A program made the position numbers and the translations under genes. A stretch of DNA of 64,000 nucleotides from DATKCT01 sp035513055 (GTDB lineage Bacteria; Verrucomicrobiota; Verrucomicrobiia; Verrucomicrobiales; DEV007): contig DATKCT010000180.1 of NCBI GenBank assembly GCA_035513055.1, positions 1 to 64,000 of the forward strand, given 5' to 3'. Below are positions 42,027 through 52,068 of this stretch, in pieces. Within the stretch, counting starts at the first letter, position 1, and each line of letters opens with the position of its first letter. The notes below the pieces were generated by a model, which was not told where the DNA came from, ran no database searches, and saw only the letters and a program-made list of their open reading frames with translations.

Positions 42027-45000
42027 ATGCCCGCGCACTTCTCGACCCCCCGGCCGGCGCTCGCTGCGCTCGTCGTCGCTTGTTGGACGGCTTTCTCGCC
42101 CGTTCCGCTGCTCGCTGATGTGATTATCGCAGAGTTCCTGGCGTCCAACGGCGGCGGCCTCACCGATGAAGACGGCGAGAATTCCGATTGGATCGAGTTG
42201 CTCAACACGGGCCCGGAGGCCGTCGACCTTGAAGGTTTCACCCTCACCGACACTGCGGAGGAACCCGGTCGATGGATCTTCCCCGCCCGCCTGCTGGCCG
42301 GCGGAGAGCGTCTCCTCGTGTTCGCCTCCGGCAAGGACCGGACTCCGGAGGAAGGTGAACTCCACACCAACTTCAGACTTGGGGCCGAAGGCGAATACTT
42401 GGCTCTTTTCGCTCACGATCCCAGCACTGCTCTCAGCGCTTTCATTCCCAGTTTTCCGCCGCAGCAAACAGATGTGTCCTACGGCGTTTGGGAAGACAAT
42501 CTCTCGGTCTACGGATTCTTCGCTCAACCCACTCCGGGAGAGCCTAACCATGCGCCCCCGCCCATCATCGCGCGAGTCTGGTGCTCGCCCGATCCGCCTC
42601 TGCCCGGGAATGACCTCCTCTTGATGGCCGAGGTCGAGCCCACTTCCCATCCCCTCGCTTCCGTCATTGCTCATCCCCGGGTCATGTTCCGCGCGACCGG
42701 AGAGCGGCCCATGCTCGATGACGGAGTTTTTCCCGACGCCCACGCCGGCGACGGCATTTACACCGTCTCGATCCCCCATGCCGGCCTCTTCGGACCCGTC
42801 TTCAAAGCCGGAGAGATGATCCGCTGGTGGATTCGCGTTTCCGACACCCAGGGGAACGCGACGCGTTACCCGCGCTTTCTCCAACCCCTGGATTCCGCGG
42901 AATACGACGGCGCCGTCGTCCACGATCCCTCGATAGAAACGCGGCTCCCGGTCCTGCATCGATTCATCGAAAACGAAAGCGCCGCGGAAACTGGAGCCGG
43001 AACCCGCGCCTCACTCTATTATCTCGGGGAATTCTATGACAACTCCTTCATCCGCATCCGGGGAGGCACGGCCCGGGCCTGGCCCAGAAAAAGCTACAAA
43101 ATCGAACTGACTTCCGATCACCATTTCCGTTTCCGCGACGACGTGGCGCGGGTGGACGAGTTCAACCTCAACGCTCCTTACACCGACAAATCCTACGCGC
43201 GCGCCATACTTACAGCCGAGTTTCATAACGACTCCGGAACGCCTTCCCCTGAAACATTCGCGTTGCGGCTCCATCAAAATGGGGAGTTTTTTGGAGTCGC
43301 CTTGTTTGTCGAGCAGCCCGATCGTGATTTTCTCCGGCGTCACGGCATGGATCCGGATGGGGCCTACTACAAAGGGAATCCCGGCGCGACCTACAGCGGA
43401 TCCACGGCTCCCTTCGAGAAAAAAACACGCCGGGATGAGGGGAAAGAGGATCTCGAAGCCTTCCTGGCCGGACTCAAACTCACCGGCAACGACCTCGAAG
43501 CCTTCCTCTTCGACGCGGCCGATATCCCGGCGCAGATCAATTACATGGCCGGCATCGTCCTTTCCCAAAACATCGACGCCAGCGACAAGAACCATTATCT
43601 CTATCGGGACACAAACGGAACGGGCGCCTGGCACATGACGCCATGGGATCTCGATTTGACCTTCGGTCCCGACGCCCTCAATACGGATTACATCGACGCC
43701 GACGAAAACCAGTCCCCTGGAGCGACCTATCCCAATGCCTCGCATCCCTTCATCGGAAGCCGGGACCACACGCTCCACGCCAACAAGTCCAACGATTTTC
43801 AAGACCGCATCATCCGCGCCGGGCGCACCCGGAGCATGCTGCTGCGCCGAATCCGCACTCTCAACGACCAGTTCCTGGCCAGCGGCTATTTCGCAAACCG
43901 CCTCGACGAACTCCTGGCCTTGATCGAGCCCGACAGCCTCCTCGACCGGGAACTGTGGCGATCCTCTTCGCATTTCCCCGGACGCAACGACGACATGCGC
44001 GCGACGATCCAACGCATCAAGAACGAGTACCTGACGCGCAGACGCGCCTACCTCGAGAGCGGAGCCGGCGTGGGCATTCCCCCCTCCCAACCGGAACGGC
44101 CCAGCATCGAGTTCACGGAAGTCGAATTCAGCCCGGTCAGCGGCAATCAAGACGAGGAATACCTTGTTCTCCGCAATCCCAATGACTTCGAGGTCGACCT
44201 CTCCGGATGGAGCATCTCGGGAGGGATCGAGTTCACCTTTCCCGCCGGCTGTGTTCTTCCCCGCGGCACATTGTTCAAACCGGGCCAAGAATTTCTCTAC
44301 GTCGCTGCCGACCCCACAACGTTCCGCACTCGCGCGACGGGACCTTCGGGCGGTCAAGGACTCTTCATCACCGGCGGCTTTCAAGGCCATCTCTCCAGCT
44401 TCGGAGAAACGCTCATCCTGCTCGACGATCAAGGCAACGTGATTCGTTCCCATACCTACGAAGGCAATCCCGGACCCGCCCAACAGTTTTTGGTGATCTC
44501 AGAGATTTTTTATCATCACCCTACCAATCCGGAAGTCGAGTTCATCGAGCTGCGCAACATTGGCCAGGCAGCGCTCGACCTGACGAGTCTGCGCTTCACC
44601 AGCGGCGTTCTCTTCGATTTCTCCCAGGCCTCCATCACGGACCTCGCGCCCGGCGCCTCTGTGCTGGTGGTCCGCAACCTCGATGCTTTCGAAGATGTCT
44701 ATGGGATGGGACTGCCGGTCGCCGGAGAATTCACCGGCGGCACGCGGTTGGCGAACGAGGGCGAGACCATCAAACTGGAAGATGCCGGCAACAACACCAT
44801 CGAGGAATTCCGCTACAACGATGGGCCGGCTTGGCCCGCTTCCGCGAATGGAGCCGGGCGCAGCTTGGTGCGGCTGCGGCCCGATGCCAGGACAGATCCG
44901 GATTCACCCGCGTCCTGGCGGCCCAGCACGGCCGACAACGGCAACCCCGGCGAGAGCGACAGCACTCCCTTTGAGACGGATGACCCCCTAGCCGATCTCG

Positions 45001-45332
45001 ACGGCGACGGTTGGTCCGCCTTAGCCGAATACGCTTTCGGAACGTCGGATGCCGATCCCACTCTCCCCACTGCGCCTCTCTCCATTCGGCGAATGCCCGG
45101 CAGCGGAGCCATCGAACTTTCCTGCCGCCTGGCTCTGGGCGCCGATGATGTGGTGGTATCCTGGGAAAGCTCGGCAGACGGCCGGACTTGGTCGGCGCCT
45201 TCGCCGGAACTCGACTTCAGCGGCATCGCCATCGACGGCGCTGGAGCGGCCCTCCATCGCTGGCAAAGCCCGGCGGACGCTGCCGCGCTCCAGTTCTACC
45301 GCGTTCGCTTGATCCAAGCCGCTGGGCCTTGA
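42027..45332 (+). CDS. Secreted CotH-kinase protein with lamin-tail domains
   Basis: A 1101-residue secreted protein. After the signal peptide, residues 30-140 form a lamin-tail domain (VIIAEFLASNGG; SDWIELLNTG). Residues about 340-640 are a CotH kinase-like domain (RKSYKIELTSD, VDEFNLNAPYTDKSYAR, and MTPWDLDLTFG with the metal DxD region near 537). Two further LTD domains follow at about 690-805 and 820-935 (IEFTEVEFSP; LVISEIFYHH and VEFIELRNIG). The C-terminus has DLDGDGWSALAEYAFGTS, a calcium-type acidic repeat common in PVC surface proteins. CotH proteins phosphorylate other secreted proteins in Bacillus; here the target is unknown. Confidence 0.87.
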   Translation: MPAHFSTPRPALAALVVACWTAFSPVPLLADVIIAEFLASNGGGLTDEDGENSDWIELLNTGPEAVDLEGFTLTDTAEEPGRWIFPARLLAGGERLLVFASGKDRTPEEGELHTNFRLGAEGEYLALFAHDPSTALSAFIPSFPPQQTDVSYGVWEDNLSVYGFFAQPTPGEPNHAPPPIIARVWCSPDPPLPGNDLLLMAEVEPTSHPLASVIAHPRVMFRATGERPMLDDGVFPDAHAGDGIYTVSIPHAGLFGPVFKAGEMIRWWIRVSDTQGNATRYPRFLQPLDSAEYDGAVVHDPSIETRLPVLHRFIENESAAETGAGTRASLYYLGEFYDNSFIRIRGGTARAWPRKSYKIELTSDHHFRFRDDVARVDEFNLNAPYTDKSYARAILTAEFHNDSGTPSPETFALRLHQNGEFFGVALFVEQPDRDFLRRHGMDPDGAYYKGNPGATYSGSTAPFEKKTRRDEGKEDLEAFLAGLKLTGNDLEAFLFDAADIPAQINYMAGIVLSQNIDASDKNHYLYRDTNGTGAWHMTPWDLDLTFGPDALNTDYIDADENQSPGATYPNASHPFIGSRDHTLHANKSNDFQDRIIRAGRTRSMLLRRIRTLNDQFLASGYFANRLDELLALIEPDSLLDRELWRSSSHFPGRNDDMRATIQRIKNEYLTRRRAYLESGAGVGIPPSQPERPSIEFTEVEFSPVSGNQDEEYLVLRNPNDFEVDLSGWSISGGIEFTFPAGCVLPRGTLFKPGQEFLYVAADPTTFRTRATGPSGGQGLFITGGFQGHLSSFGETLILLDDQGNVIRSHTYEGNPGPAQQFLVISEIFYHHPTNPEVEFIELRNIGQAALDLTSLRFTSGVLFDFSQASITDLAPGASVLVVRNLDAFEDVYGMGLPVAGEFTGGTRLANEGETIKLEDAGNNTIEEFRYNDGPAWPASANGAGRSLVRLRPDARTDPDSPASWRPSTADNGNPGESDSTPFETDDPLADLDGDGWSALAEYAFGTSDADPTLPTAPLSIRRMPGSGAIELSCRLALGADDVVVSWESSADGRTWSAPSPELDFSGIAIDGAGAALHRWQSPADAAALQFYRVRLIQAAGP

Positions 45333-45385
45333 GGCCTCCATCAAGATTCCTCTGCACAGCTTCCGGCAGCCAACTCCTCATCTCC

Positions 45386-46093
45386 TCACTCGTGGCGGCC
45401 CGCGCCAGGCGCCGCAAAACAGTAACCCACTCCCCGGACCGTGCGCACCCAGTCTCCGTAGGCCCCCAGCTTCTCCCGCAACCTCCGGACATGGGTGTCC
45501 AGGGTTCGAGAATAACTGAGATCGCTGTAGTTCCAAACTTCCCGCAGCAAATCATTGCGCTCCTGCGGCTGTCCCTGCCGCTCCATCAGAAGGATGAGGA
45601 ACTTGAACTCCGTCGGCGTCAGTTCAATCCGCTCTCCGGCCAGAAAAAAGTGCAGGTGGTTCTTATCCAGCTTGAAAGGTCCGATTTCCAAAAGGGATGC
45701 GGAAGGCGGCCGGCGCGAACGTTTCAACAATCCTTGCACCCGCAAGACCAATTCCTTCGGGCTGAAAGGCTTGGTCATGTAATCTTCGACCCCCAGCTCC
45801 AAACCGCGGATCTTGTCCGCCAACTGAGCCTTGGCGGTGAGCATCAGCACGGGAATGTCCTGCGTCCGGCTGTCGCGGCGCAGCAGACGGAATACGTCGC
45901 AGCCGTCCTTTCCAGGAAGCATGACGTCGAGCACGATCAAGTCCGGCGCCTGCGTCCGGACCCGCTCGAGAGCCGCAAGCCCGTCGGATGCTTCCTCGAC
46001 CTCGATCCCCACCCGCTGCAGATTGAAGCGAACCAAGTCGCGAATGTCGGGCTCGTCATCGACGACCAGAACCTTCGGTTGCAAGGAAGTCAT
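45386..46093 (-). CDS. PhoB/OmpR-family response regulator
   Basis: A 235-residue two-domain regulator. The receiver has Asp12-Asp13, phosphoacceptor Asp56 (LIVLDVMLP), TAK and TKPF. The winged-helix domain has LTPTEFKFLILLMERQG, RNDLLREVWNY and the recognition helix around SRTLDTHVRRLREKLG, then VRTVRGVGYCF. No sensor kinase is adjacent. It diverges from the PVC CxxCH gene over 92 bases and may control it, by position only. Confidence 0.9.
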   Translation of the reverse strand: MTSLQPKVLVVDDEPDIRDLVRFNLQRVGIEVEEASDGLAALERVRTQAPDLIVLDVMLPGKDGCDVFRLLRRDSRTQDIPVLMLTAKAQLADKIRGLELGVEDYMTKPFSPKELVLRVQGLLKRSRRPPSASLLEIGPFKLDKNHLHFFLAGERIELTPTEFKFLILLMERQGQPQERNDLLREVWNYSDLSYSRTLDTHVRRLREKLGAYGDWVRTVRGVGYCFAAPGAGRHE

Positions 46094-46185
46094 GGGGCGT
46101 GTTGCTCCCTTAGCACCCGAAATCCGCGTTGACCACTACGAGGTTAAACAATTTGTCAAGCGGCGGCAGTTCCCTAGGATGCGGC

Positions 46186-49100
46186 ATGCGACTTGCCTTG
46201 GCCCCCTGGGTCGTCCTGTTGCAGGCCCTGCTCGCCGCGTCCCTTCCCGGCCAAGGCCGGCAGCTCGACGGCGTGTACACCCCTGCAGCAGGCGCTTCGC
46301 TCCCGCCCGAGGAAGCCCAACAGCGCTTCCAAGTGCCCCCCGGCTTCGAAGTCCGCCTCTTCGCCGCCGAACCCGACGTGATCAACCCCGTGGGCATGTG
46401 CTGGGATGACCGAGGCCGCCTCTGGGTCGTGGAACTTTTGGAATATCCACTCGGCGCGCCGGAAGGTCAGAAACCCCGCGATCGCGTCAAAGTTCTCGAG
46501 GACACCGACCGCGACGGCCGAGCCGACAAGGTCACCGTCTTCGCCGACGGATTAAACCTCGCTACCGGCATCCTCGTGGGAAATGGCGGCGTCTACGTCG
46601 GGCAAGCCCCCGATCTCCTCTTTTTTCAAGACACCGACGGCGACGACGTGGCCGACCGCCGGGAAGTCGTGCTTACTGGATTCGGACTCGAAGACCGCCA
46701 CGAACTGCTCAACGGCTTCACCTGGGGACCCGATGGCTGGCTCTACATGACGCACGGCGTCTTCACCCATTCCAAGGTGCTCCAACCCGGAGCGGCTGAA
46801 GGCGAAGCCATAATCATGAATGCAGCCGTGGGCCGCATGCACCCGCGCACTCACCGCTTCGAAGTCTTCGCCGACGGCACCAGCAATCCCTGGGGCGTCG
46901 ATTTCGACCGCCACGGCCACGCCTTCGTGAGCGCCTGCGTCATCGATCACATGTTTCACATGGCTCCGGGCGGATTGTACTCTCGTCAGGGAGGAAGTCC
47001 GGAGCACCCTTACGCTTATGAACTCCTGCCTTCCATCGTCGATCACCGCCATTTCCGCGCCGCCTACGCCGGCATCCAAGTCTATGAAGGACACCAATTT
47101 CCTGAAAGCTACCGCGGCAGCGTTTTCATTGGGAACATCCACGGCAACACCATCCACCGCGATCAGTTAACGGCTTCGGGCGCCTCCTTTGTCTGCTCCG
47201 AGGCGGAAGATTTCCTTGTCGCCAATGACGGCTGGTTTCGTCCCGTCAGCACTCAGACGGGACCCGACGGGGCCCTCTGGATCATGGATTGGCACGACAA
47301 GTATCCCTGTTATCAGAACGCAAGGGCCGACCCCGAAGGGGTTAACCGCGAGCACGGCCGGATCTGGAGAGTTGTTTACACCGGCGACCAGCCCGGCGCC
47401 CCGGTTCCCTCCCGTGAACCCGGTCCCGGTCTCGCGGAACGATCCACCGCCGAACTCGTCCATCTCCTCGAGCATCCCAACAGTTGGACGCGCCGCACCG
47501 CCCAGCGACTCCTGGCAGAACGGCAGGATCCCGAAGCCAAAGCTCTCCTCCGCAATCTCCTCGCCTCAGAACGCGAACCCGGGTCGCGGCTCGCCGCCCT
47601 TTGGACCCTCCACGCCGCAGCCCAGGCGGAACGCGTCGACCTCGATACTGCCGCCGCGAATCCCTATCCGCCCCTCCGCTACTGGGCGGCCCGGCTGACC
47701 GGTGAGAATCGCGAAGCCGGTCAAGGAGCCCTGGCCCGCCTGCTTCAACTCGCCGCCGACCCCGAAATCACGGTCCGTTCCGCCGTGGCCACCGCCTGCC
47801 GCCAATACGCGTCGGCAAGGCTCACCATCAACCGTCCGCTCGACCCGGCCCTCCCCTCGAATGCCGTGCTTGAGATGCTGATTCTCGCGTCAGCCCGCGA
47901 TGCCGACCGGACCCTTGCTTTTCTGATTTGGACCGCGGCGGAACCGCTGCTGGCGCGCGACCCAGATTGGCTGCCCACGTTTCTACCAACCACCGCTCCC
48001 GGCGAGCTGGCCCGATCCTTGGCTTTCAAGACGGCGCGCCGCCTCTGCGACTTGAATGACGCGAGTCATGTGGACACGCTGTCTGACTTCATCGCCCTTA
48101 GCGCGACGGAGCGGCCCGATCTGGCCTCCGCCGCCATCGATGGCATCCTGGCCAGTCAGGAGGCCCGCGCCCTTCCGCCTTCCGGCGACACTTCAGAACT
48201 CTTTCGCATCCTCCTGGACAGCTCCGACAGCGCGGTGCTCGACCGCGCCCGGCAACTTGGCGCACTCTGGGGCGATCCTGCAGCCATGTCCAGCACACTG
48301 CAGCTCGCCCTTTCCCCGGATGCCGCTCCAGCCGCGCGGGAGGAAGCGATTCTCGCCCTCAGCCGCTTTCGCTCCGGCGAAGCCAACCAGACTCTCCTGA
48401 AAATCCTCGACGGTAACCATGCCGAGCCCCTGCGCGCCGCCGCCGCCGTCGCCCTGGCTCGAAGCGGTTCTGAACGGGAAGCAAAGCACTGTTTGGAGAA
48501 CTGGGGATCCTACCCGCCCGCGGTGCGCTACGAGGTTGCCCAAGCGCTCGCCGCGCGGGCCGATTGGGTCAGACTCCTTCTCGACGCCATCGAGAACAGC
48601 TCCATCGCCTCGAGCGACCTGCCCGTTCCCGTCCTGCGCCGCCTCACCAATCACGACGATGCCAGGCTCCGCCGCCGGGCCGAAGCGGTCATCGGAGCCT
48701 ATCGTGAAACGGGCGCCGACGCGGCCCGGATCATCGCCGAGAAGAAGCGTATGGCCCTAGATGGACCCGTCGACATGGAGAAAGGCCGGCTTCTCACCAA
48801 CAGCCTCTGCCTCACCTGCCACGTGTTTCTCGGCGAAGGCCAGGAAGTCGGCCCCGATCTCACCGGGTCGGGCCGTTCCAATCTCGACGCGCTTCTGGCC
48901 AACATCGTCGATCCTAACCAGATCATCGGCCGCGGCTACGAGATGACCGTTGTCCACACCCGGGACGGCCGGGACCTGGCCGGTCGCTTGATCGAAGACA
49001 ACGACTCCCGCGTCGCCCTCCTCATGCCTGGAGGTCACCGCGAAGTCGTCGCTCGCGCCGACGTGGAGTCCATCGACACCTCCGGGACATCGCTCATGCC

Positions 49101-49689
49101 CGAAGGACTCTGGGTCCTGCCCGACGACGACTTCCGAAGCCTGCTCTGGTACATCCTGGCGCCGCCGGAGGAAGGTCAGGAGTTGACCGCCGAACTCCGC
49201 GCCCAACTGGCTGGACCGGATTCGCGACCGCCGGAAGACGAAAGTGATGCCGAGGATTTCCCGCCGATCGATCGTGAGTCAGTGGCCCTCTGGAACCCGG
49301 AATGGGAGGTCGTTTGCCCCGACTTCGAAGGGACCCCGGCCCGGTTAACCGATTACGCCGGCCGCCGCGACGTCCTCACCATGCATCCCTTCACCCAAGG
49401 GCGGCCCGCAGCCCTGGAACGAACCTTGACCATCCCCGCCGAGGGCAAGTCCGTGCTGCGCTTCGCGGTGGCCTCCCACGAAAACGGAAACTGGCGGCTG
49501 CGGGTCGCTGTCGACGGCGGCGGAGTGCTCGATCAACTTGTGACGCGTCAGGATCAAATATGGCGCGAGATCGCGTTCGATCTGACCCGCTTCGCCGGAA
49601 AAGAAGTGCGGCTCCGTCTCGAGAACCACGCCAACGACTGGTCCTGGGAGTTTAGTTATTGGCAGGGTCTCCGCCTCACTCCGGAATGA
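46186..49689 (+). CDS. Giant PVC-type CxxCH protein with beta-propeller and HEAT repeats
   Basis: An 1167-residue exported protein. The start at 46186 begins a signal peptide (MRLALAPWVVLLQALLA); an in-frame ATG at 46129 does not. Residues 45-400 are the PVC-type heme-binding region's beta-propeller (PPGFEVRLFAAEPDVINPVG, DRGRLWVVELLEYP, DTDRDGRAD, GNIHGNTIHRDQ). Residues 410-830 are HEAT-like repeats. Heme motif CLTCH is at about 877, in LTNSLCLTCHVFLGEGQEVG; VDPNQIIGRGYE is typical of the family. The last 120 residues form a sugar-binding-like beta-sandwich. These proteins are PVC-specific and thought to be periplasmic redox/sugar-oxidation partners; function is unproven. Confidence 0.9.
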   Translation: MRLALAPWVVLLQALLAASLPGQGRQLDGVYTPAAGASLPPEEAQQRFQVPPGFEVRLFAAEPDVINPVGMCWDDRGRLWVVELLEYPLGAPEGQKPRDRVKVLEDTDRDGRADKVTVFADGLNLATGILVGNGGVYVGQAPDLLFFQDTDGDDVADRREVVLTGFGLEDRHELLNGFTWGPDGWLYMTHGVFTHSKVLQPGAAEGEAIIMNAAVGRMHPRTHRFEVFADGTSNPWGVDFDRHGHAFVSACVIDHMFHMAPGGLYSRQGGSPEHPYAYELLPSIVDHRHFRAAYAGIQVYEGHQFPESYRGSVFIGNIHGNTIHRDQLTASGASFVCSEAEDFLVANDGWFRPVSTQTGPDGALWIMDWHDKYPCYQNARADPEGVNREHGRIWRVVYTGDQPGAPVPSREPGPGLAERSTAELVHLLEHPNSWTRRTAQRLLAERQDPEAKALLRNLLASEREPGSRLAALWTLHAAAQAERVDLDTAAANPYPPLRYWAARLTGENREAGQGALARLLQLAADPEITVRSAVATACRQYASARLTINRPLDPALPSNAVLEMLILASARDADRTLAFLIWTAAEPLLARDPDWLPTFLPTTAPGELARSLAFKTARRLCDLNDASHVDTLSDFIALSATERPDLASAAIDGILASQEARALPPSGDTSELFRILLDSSDSAVLDRARQLGALWGDPAAMSSTLQLALSPDAAPAAREEAILALSRFRSGEANQTLLKILDGNHAEPLRAAAAVALARSGSEREAKHCLENWGSYPPAVRYEVAQALAARADWVRLLLDAIENSSIASSDLPVPVLRRLTNHDDARLRRRAEAVIGAYRETGADAARIIAEKKRMALDGPVDMEKGRLLTNSLCLTCHVFLGEGQEVGPDLTGSGRSNLDALLANIVDPNQIIGRGYEMTVVHTRDGRDLAGRLIEDNDSRVALLMPGGHREVVARADVESIDTSGTSLMPEGLWVLPDDDFRSLLWYILAPPEEGQELTAELRAQLAGPDSRPPEDESDAEDFPPIDRESVALWNPEWEVVCPDFEGTPARLTDYAGRRDVLTMHPFTQGRPAALERTLTIPAEGKSVLRFAVASHENGNWRLRVAVDGGGVLDQLVTRQDQIWREIAFDLTRFAGKEVRLRLENHANDWSWEFSYWQGLRLTPE

Positions 49690-49731
49690 CGATGGCTTTT
49701 GGTCATGTCAGTGATTGATCCTTAAGAGTTC

Positions 49732-49752
49732 GCGGGCAGGAGCGCCCGCGCC
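49732..49752. repeat. REP-like hairpin, copy 2
   Basis: The stem cgcgggc (49731-49737) pairs with gcccgcg (49744-49750) around aggagc, followed by cc. It matches copy 1 (31831-31851) at 18 of 21 positions. It lies between the convergent PVC protein and recQ genes. The rest of the 131-base gap shows nothing else. Confidence 0.5.
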
Positions 49753-49820
49753 ACCATAAACCCGCTTCCGGGGGGCGGACACTCTTGATCGCCATCGAGC
49801 CGCAAGAGTTCGCCTCCGGC

Positions 49821-52007
49821 TCATCCTCTGTCGCCGCTCGCAAGATCAGGCGCCCCTTCGGTCGCCGGACTCTCTTCCTCATAACCGCGGATCACCTCGA
49901 GAAATCCCATGACAAAGCGCTGCGCTTTGTGCGGACCGATGCCGTGGATTTCCAGCGCCTCCTCCACTGTCGCCGGGCGTCGCACGGCCAACTCCTCCAG
50001 GGTCCGGTTCGAGAACACTCCATAGAGTGGCAGTCCCACCCGCGCCGCGGCCTCGGCGCGGCAGTGCTTGAGTCTTTCCAGGAGTTCCGCATCCGGCGCC
50101 TCCAGCGACTCCTCCCCCTCATTCTCCTTCGCATGAGGCGCCGGCCGCTTTGCCATTCGCGACCGTCCGGGCCACCGCAGCGGGCAGCCCTCTTCCCCGC
50201 GCATCACCCGCTCACCCCGCGCCGTCGGCCTGAGCAACGGATATTCCCCCTGATGATCCACCTCGACGCAACCCGCTCGCTTCAACTCCTCGAACAAAGC
50301 GAATAGGTAGGCCTCCCCCAGTCCTCGCAGGATCCCATAGGTCGACAGAGTATCCAAGCGATTGTTCAACACCTCTTGCGACCGGCTCCCCAGCAACATC
50401 TGAATGATCCGGCCCCGGCCGAAGCGTCCCCGCCAGCCCCCCGCCGTCCTCTGCGACATGCGCGCAACGCCGCTCAAAGCCTTGGATAGGATCAAGCGCT
50501 CTTCGGCGCTGCCTTCACGCGTCTGCCCTCCCCGCCCTGAGCACATGTCGCACGACCCGCACAAGGCCGGCTGCGGTTCTCCGAAGTAGACCAGAATATC
50601 CCGCTGCCGGCAGTTGGTGGAATAACAATAATTGATGAGCGTCCGCAGTTTCTCCCGGTCGCGACGTTCCTTCTCGCGCATCCCTTCCCAATCGAGTTCG
50701 AGTGTGGAGGCGTCGATTTCCGGACGCAACACCCTGGTCCCCCGCATCCGCTCGCCCGGAATATCGAAGCGCTCGATATATCCAGCCCTCCCAAGCAGCG
50801 TCAAACACGCGCTCAAGACCATTCCGTGGTCGATGCCGATGCGTTGAGCCAGGTCGGCCAAGGGCAGACGCACTTCCCCCTCCTCGCCGGCTAGTCTCCT
50901 CACGCCTTGGTAGACGATCCGCACCGTTTCCGGAGAGGGATTGTTGCACTCGATAAAAAACTCCTGCGTCCGCGTGTCGGCGAAATTGAATAGGAGTTCG
51001 CAGACGGCCGGTTCTCCGTCGCGCCCGGCCCGGCCCGCTTCCTGGTAGTAAGCTTCAAGACTTCCCGGCACATCGAAATGGACGACGAAACGCACGTCTG
51101 AGCGGTCGATGCCCATGCCGAAGGCATTGGTCGCGACGGCTACGGGACATTTCCTTCCCACGAAAGCCTCCTGGGCCCGGTCACGCTCTTCGGCGCTCAA
51201 TCCAGCATGGTAAGCCACCACCGGCGTATCCAGTTGGTCCCGCAGCATAGCCGCCACCTCGTCCACATGCTTTCGGGTGGCGCAATACACGATCCCAGCT
51301 CCATGCTTTCGCACCGCCTCCGCCAAGCGCCGGAACTTGTCGTCCTGTCCCCCCACTTGAGTCACTCGCAGGCTCAAGTTAGGGCGGGCGAATCCGCTCA
51401 CGCAGACGAACGGATCCCGCAAACCCAGCGTCTTGACGATGTCGAGACGCACTTCCGGCGTCGCCGTCGCCGTCAACGCGATCACTTGAGGCCGTCCCAC
51501 CTGCGCGATCAATTTCCCCAACTTCATGTAGTCCGGCCGGAAGTCGTGGCCCCACTGAGACAGACAATGCGCCTCGTCCACCGCCACAAGCGAGACTGGC
51601 ATCCCGCGCAGCGCCTCGAGAAAGGCCTGGCTCCGCATCCGCTCCGGCGCGATGTAGATCACCCGGTAGGCCCCATCTCGCAGCCCTTGGAGGCGTTCCC
51701 GTTGCGCGGCCGCCGGAAGGCTGCTGTTGATCATCGTCGCCGCCACACCCCGCGCCGCCAAGGCATCGACCTGGTCCTTCATCAAGGCAATCAAGGGACT
51801 CACGACAAAGGTGACTCCCTCGCGCAGCAAGGCCGGAAACTGATAACACAAGGACTTCCCGGCGCCGGTGGGCATGACCGCCAACACGTCGCGACCCTCC
51901 AACACCGCCCCGACTATCTCCTCCTGTCCCTCGAGAAATTCACGAAACCCGAAATGCCGCTGCAGCGCTTCTTTGATCTCCGGTCCCAACTCCGTTGCCC
52001 CACTCAT
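49821..52007 (-). CDS. recQ: ATP-dependent DNA helicase RecQ
   Basis: A 728-residue RecQ helicase. The start at 52007 follows a ribosome site (gcgagga). Motif 0 is FGFREFLEGQEEIV, Walker A is MPTGAGKS at 45-52, DEAH is in VDEAHCLSQWGHDF, and TATATPEVR is motif III. The zinc-binding RQC part has CYSTNCRQRDIL and CGSCDMC. The C-terminus has an HRDC-like domain (LPLYGVFSNRTLEELAVRRP, IHGIGPHKAQRF). It unwinds DNA 3'-to-5' in recombination and fork repair. It follows gpmI on the same strand after 61 bases. Confidence 0.92.
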   Translation of the reverse strand: MSGATELGPEIKEALQRHFGFREFLEGQEEIVGAVLEGRDVLAVMPTGAGKSLCYQFPALLREGVTFVVSPLIALMKDQVDALAARGVAATMINSSLPAAAQRERLQGLRDGAYRVIYIAPERMRSQAFLEALRGMPVSLVAVDEAHCLSQWGHDFRPDYMKLGKLIAQVGRPQVIALTATATPEVRLDIVKTLGLRDPFVCVSGFARPNLSLRVTQVGGQDDKFRRLAEAVRKHGAGIVYCATRKHVDEVAAMLRDQLDTPVVAYHAGLSAEERDRAQEAFVGRKCPVAVATNAFGMGIDRSDVRFVVHFDVPGSLEAYYQEAGRAGRDGEPAVCELLFNFADTRTQEFFIECNNPSPETVRIVYQGVRRLAGEEGEVRLPLADLAQRIGIDHGMVLSACLTLLGRAGYIERFDIPGERMRGTRVLRPEIDASTLELDWEGMREKERRDREKLRTLINYCYSTNCRQRDILVYFGEPQPALCGSCDMCSGRGGQTREGSAEERLILSKALSGVARMSQRTAGGWRGRFGRGRIIQMLLGSRSQEVLNNRLDTLSTYGILRGLGEAYLFALFEELKRAGCVEVDHQGEYPLLRPTARGERVMRGEEGCPLRWPGRSRMAKRPAPHAKENEGEESLEAPDAELLERLKHCRAEAAARVGLPLYGVFSNRTLEELAVRRPATVEEALEIHGIGPHKAQRFVMGFLEVIRGYEEESPATEGAPDLASGDRG

Positions 52008-52068
52008 CGTCCTCGCCCCTTCACGCATCTTCCCGCGCTCGACCGCCGGTCCGCCCCATCCTCCTTCT

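Noticed and set aside
43011..44483. 490-codon antisense open frame opposite the CotH gene
   Set aside because: It is fully contained in a well-supported gene and shows no recognisable motif.
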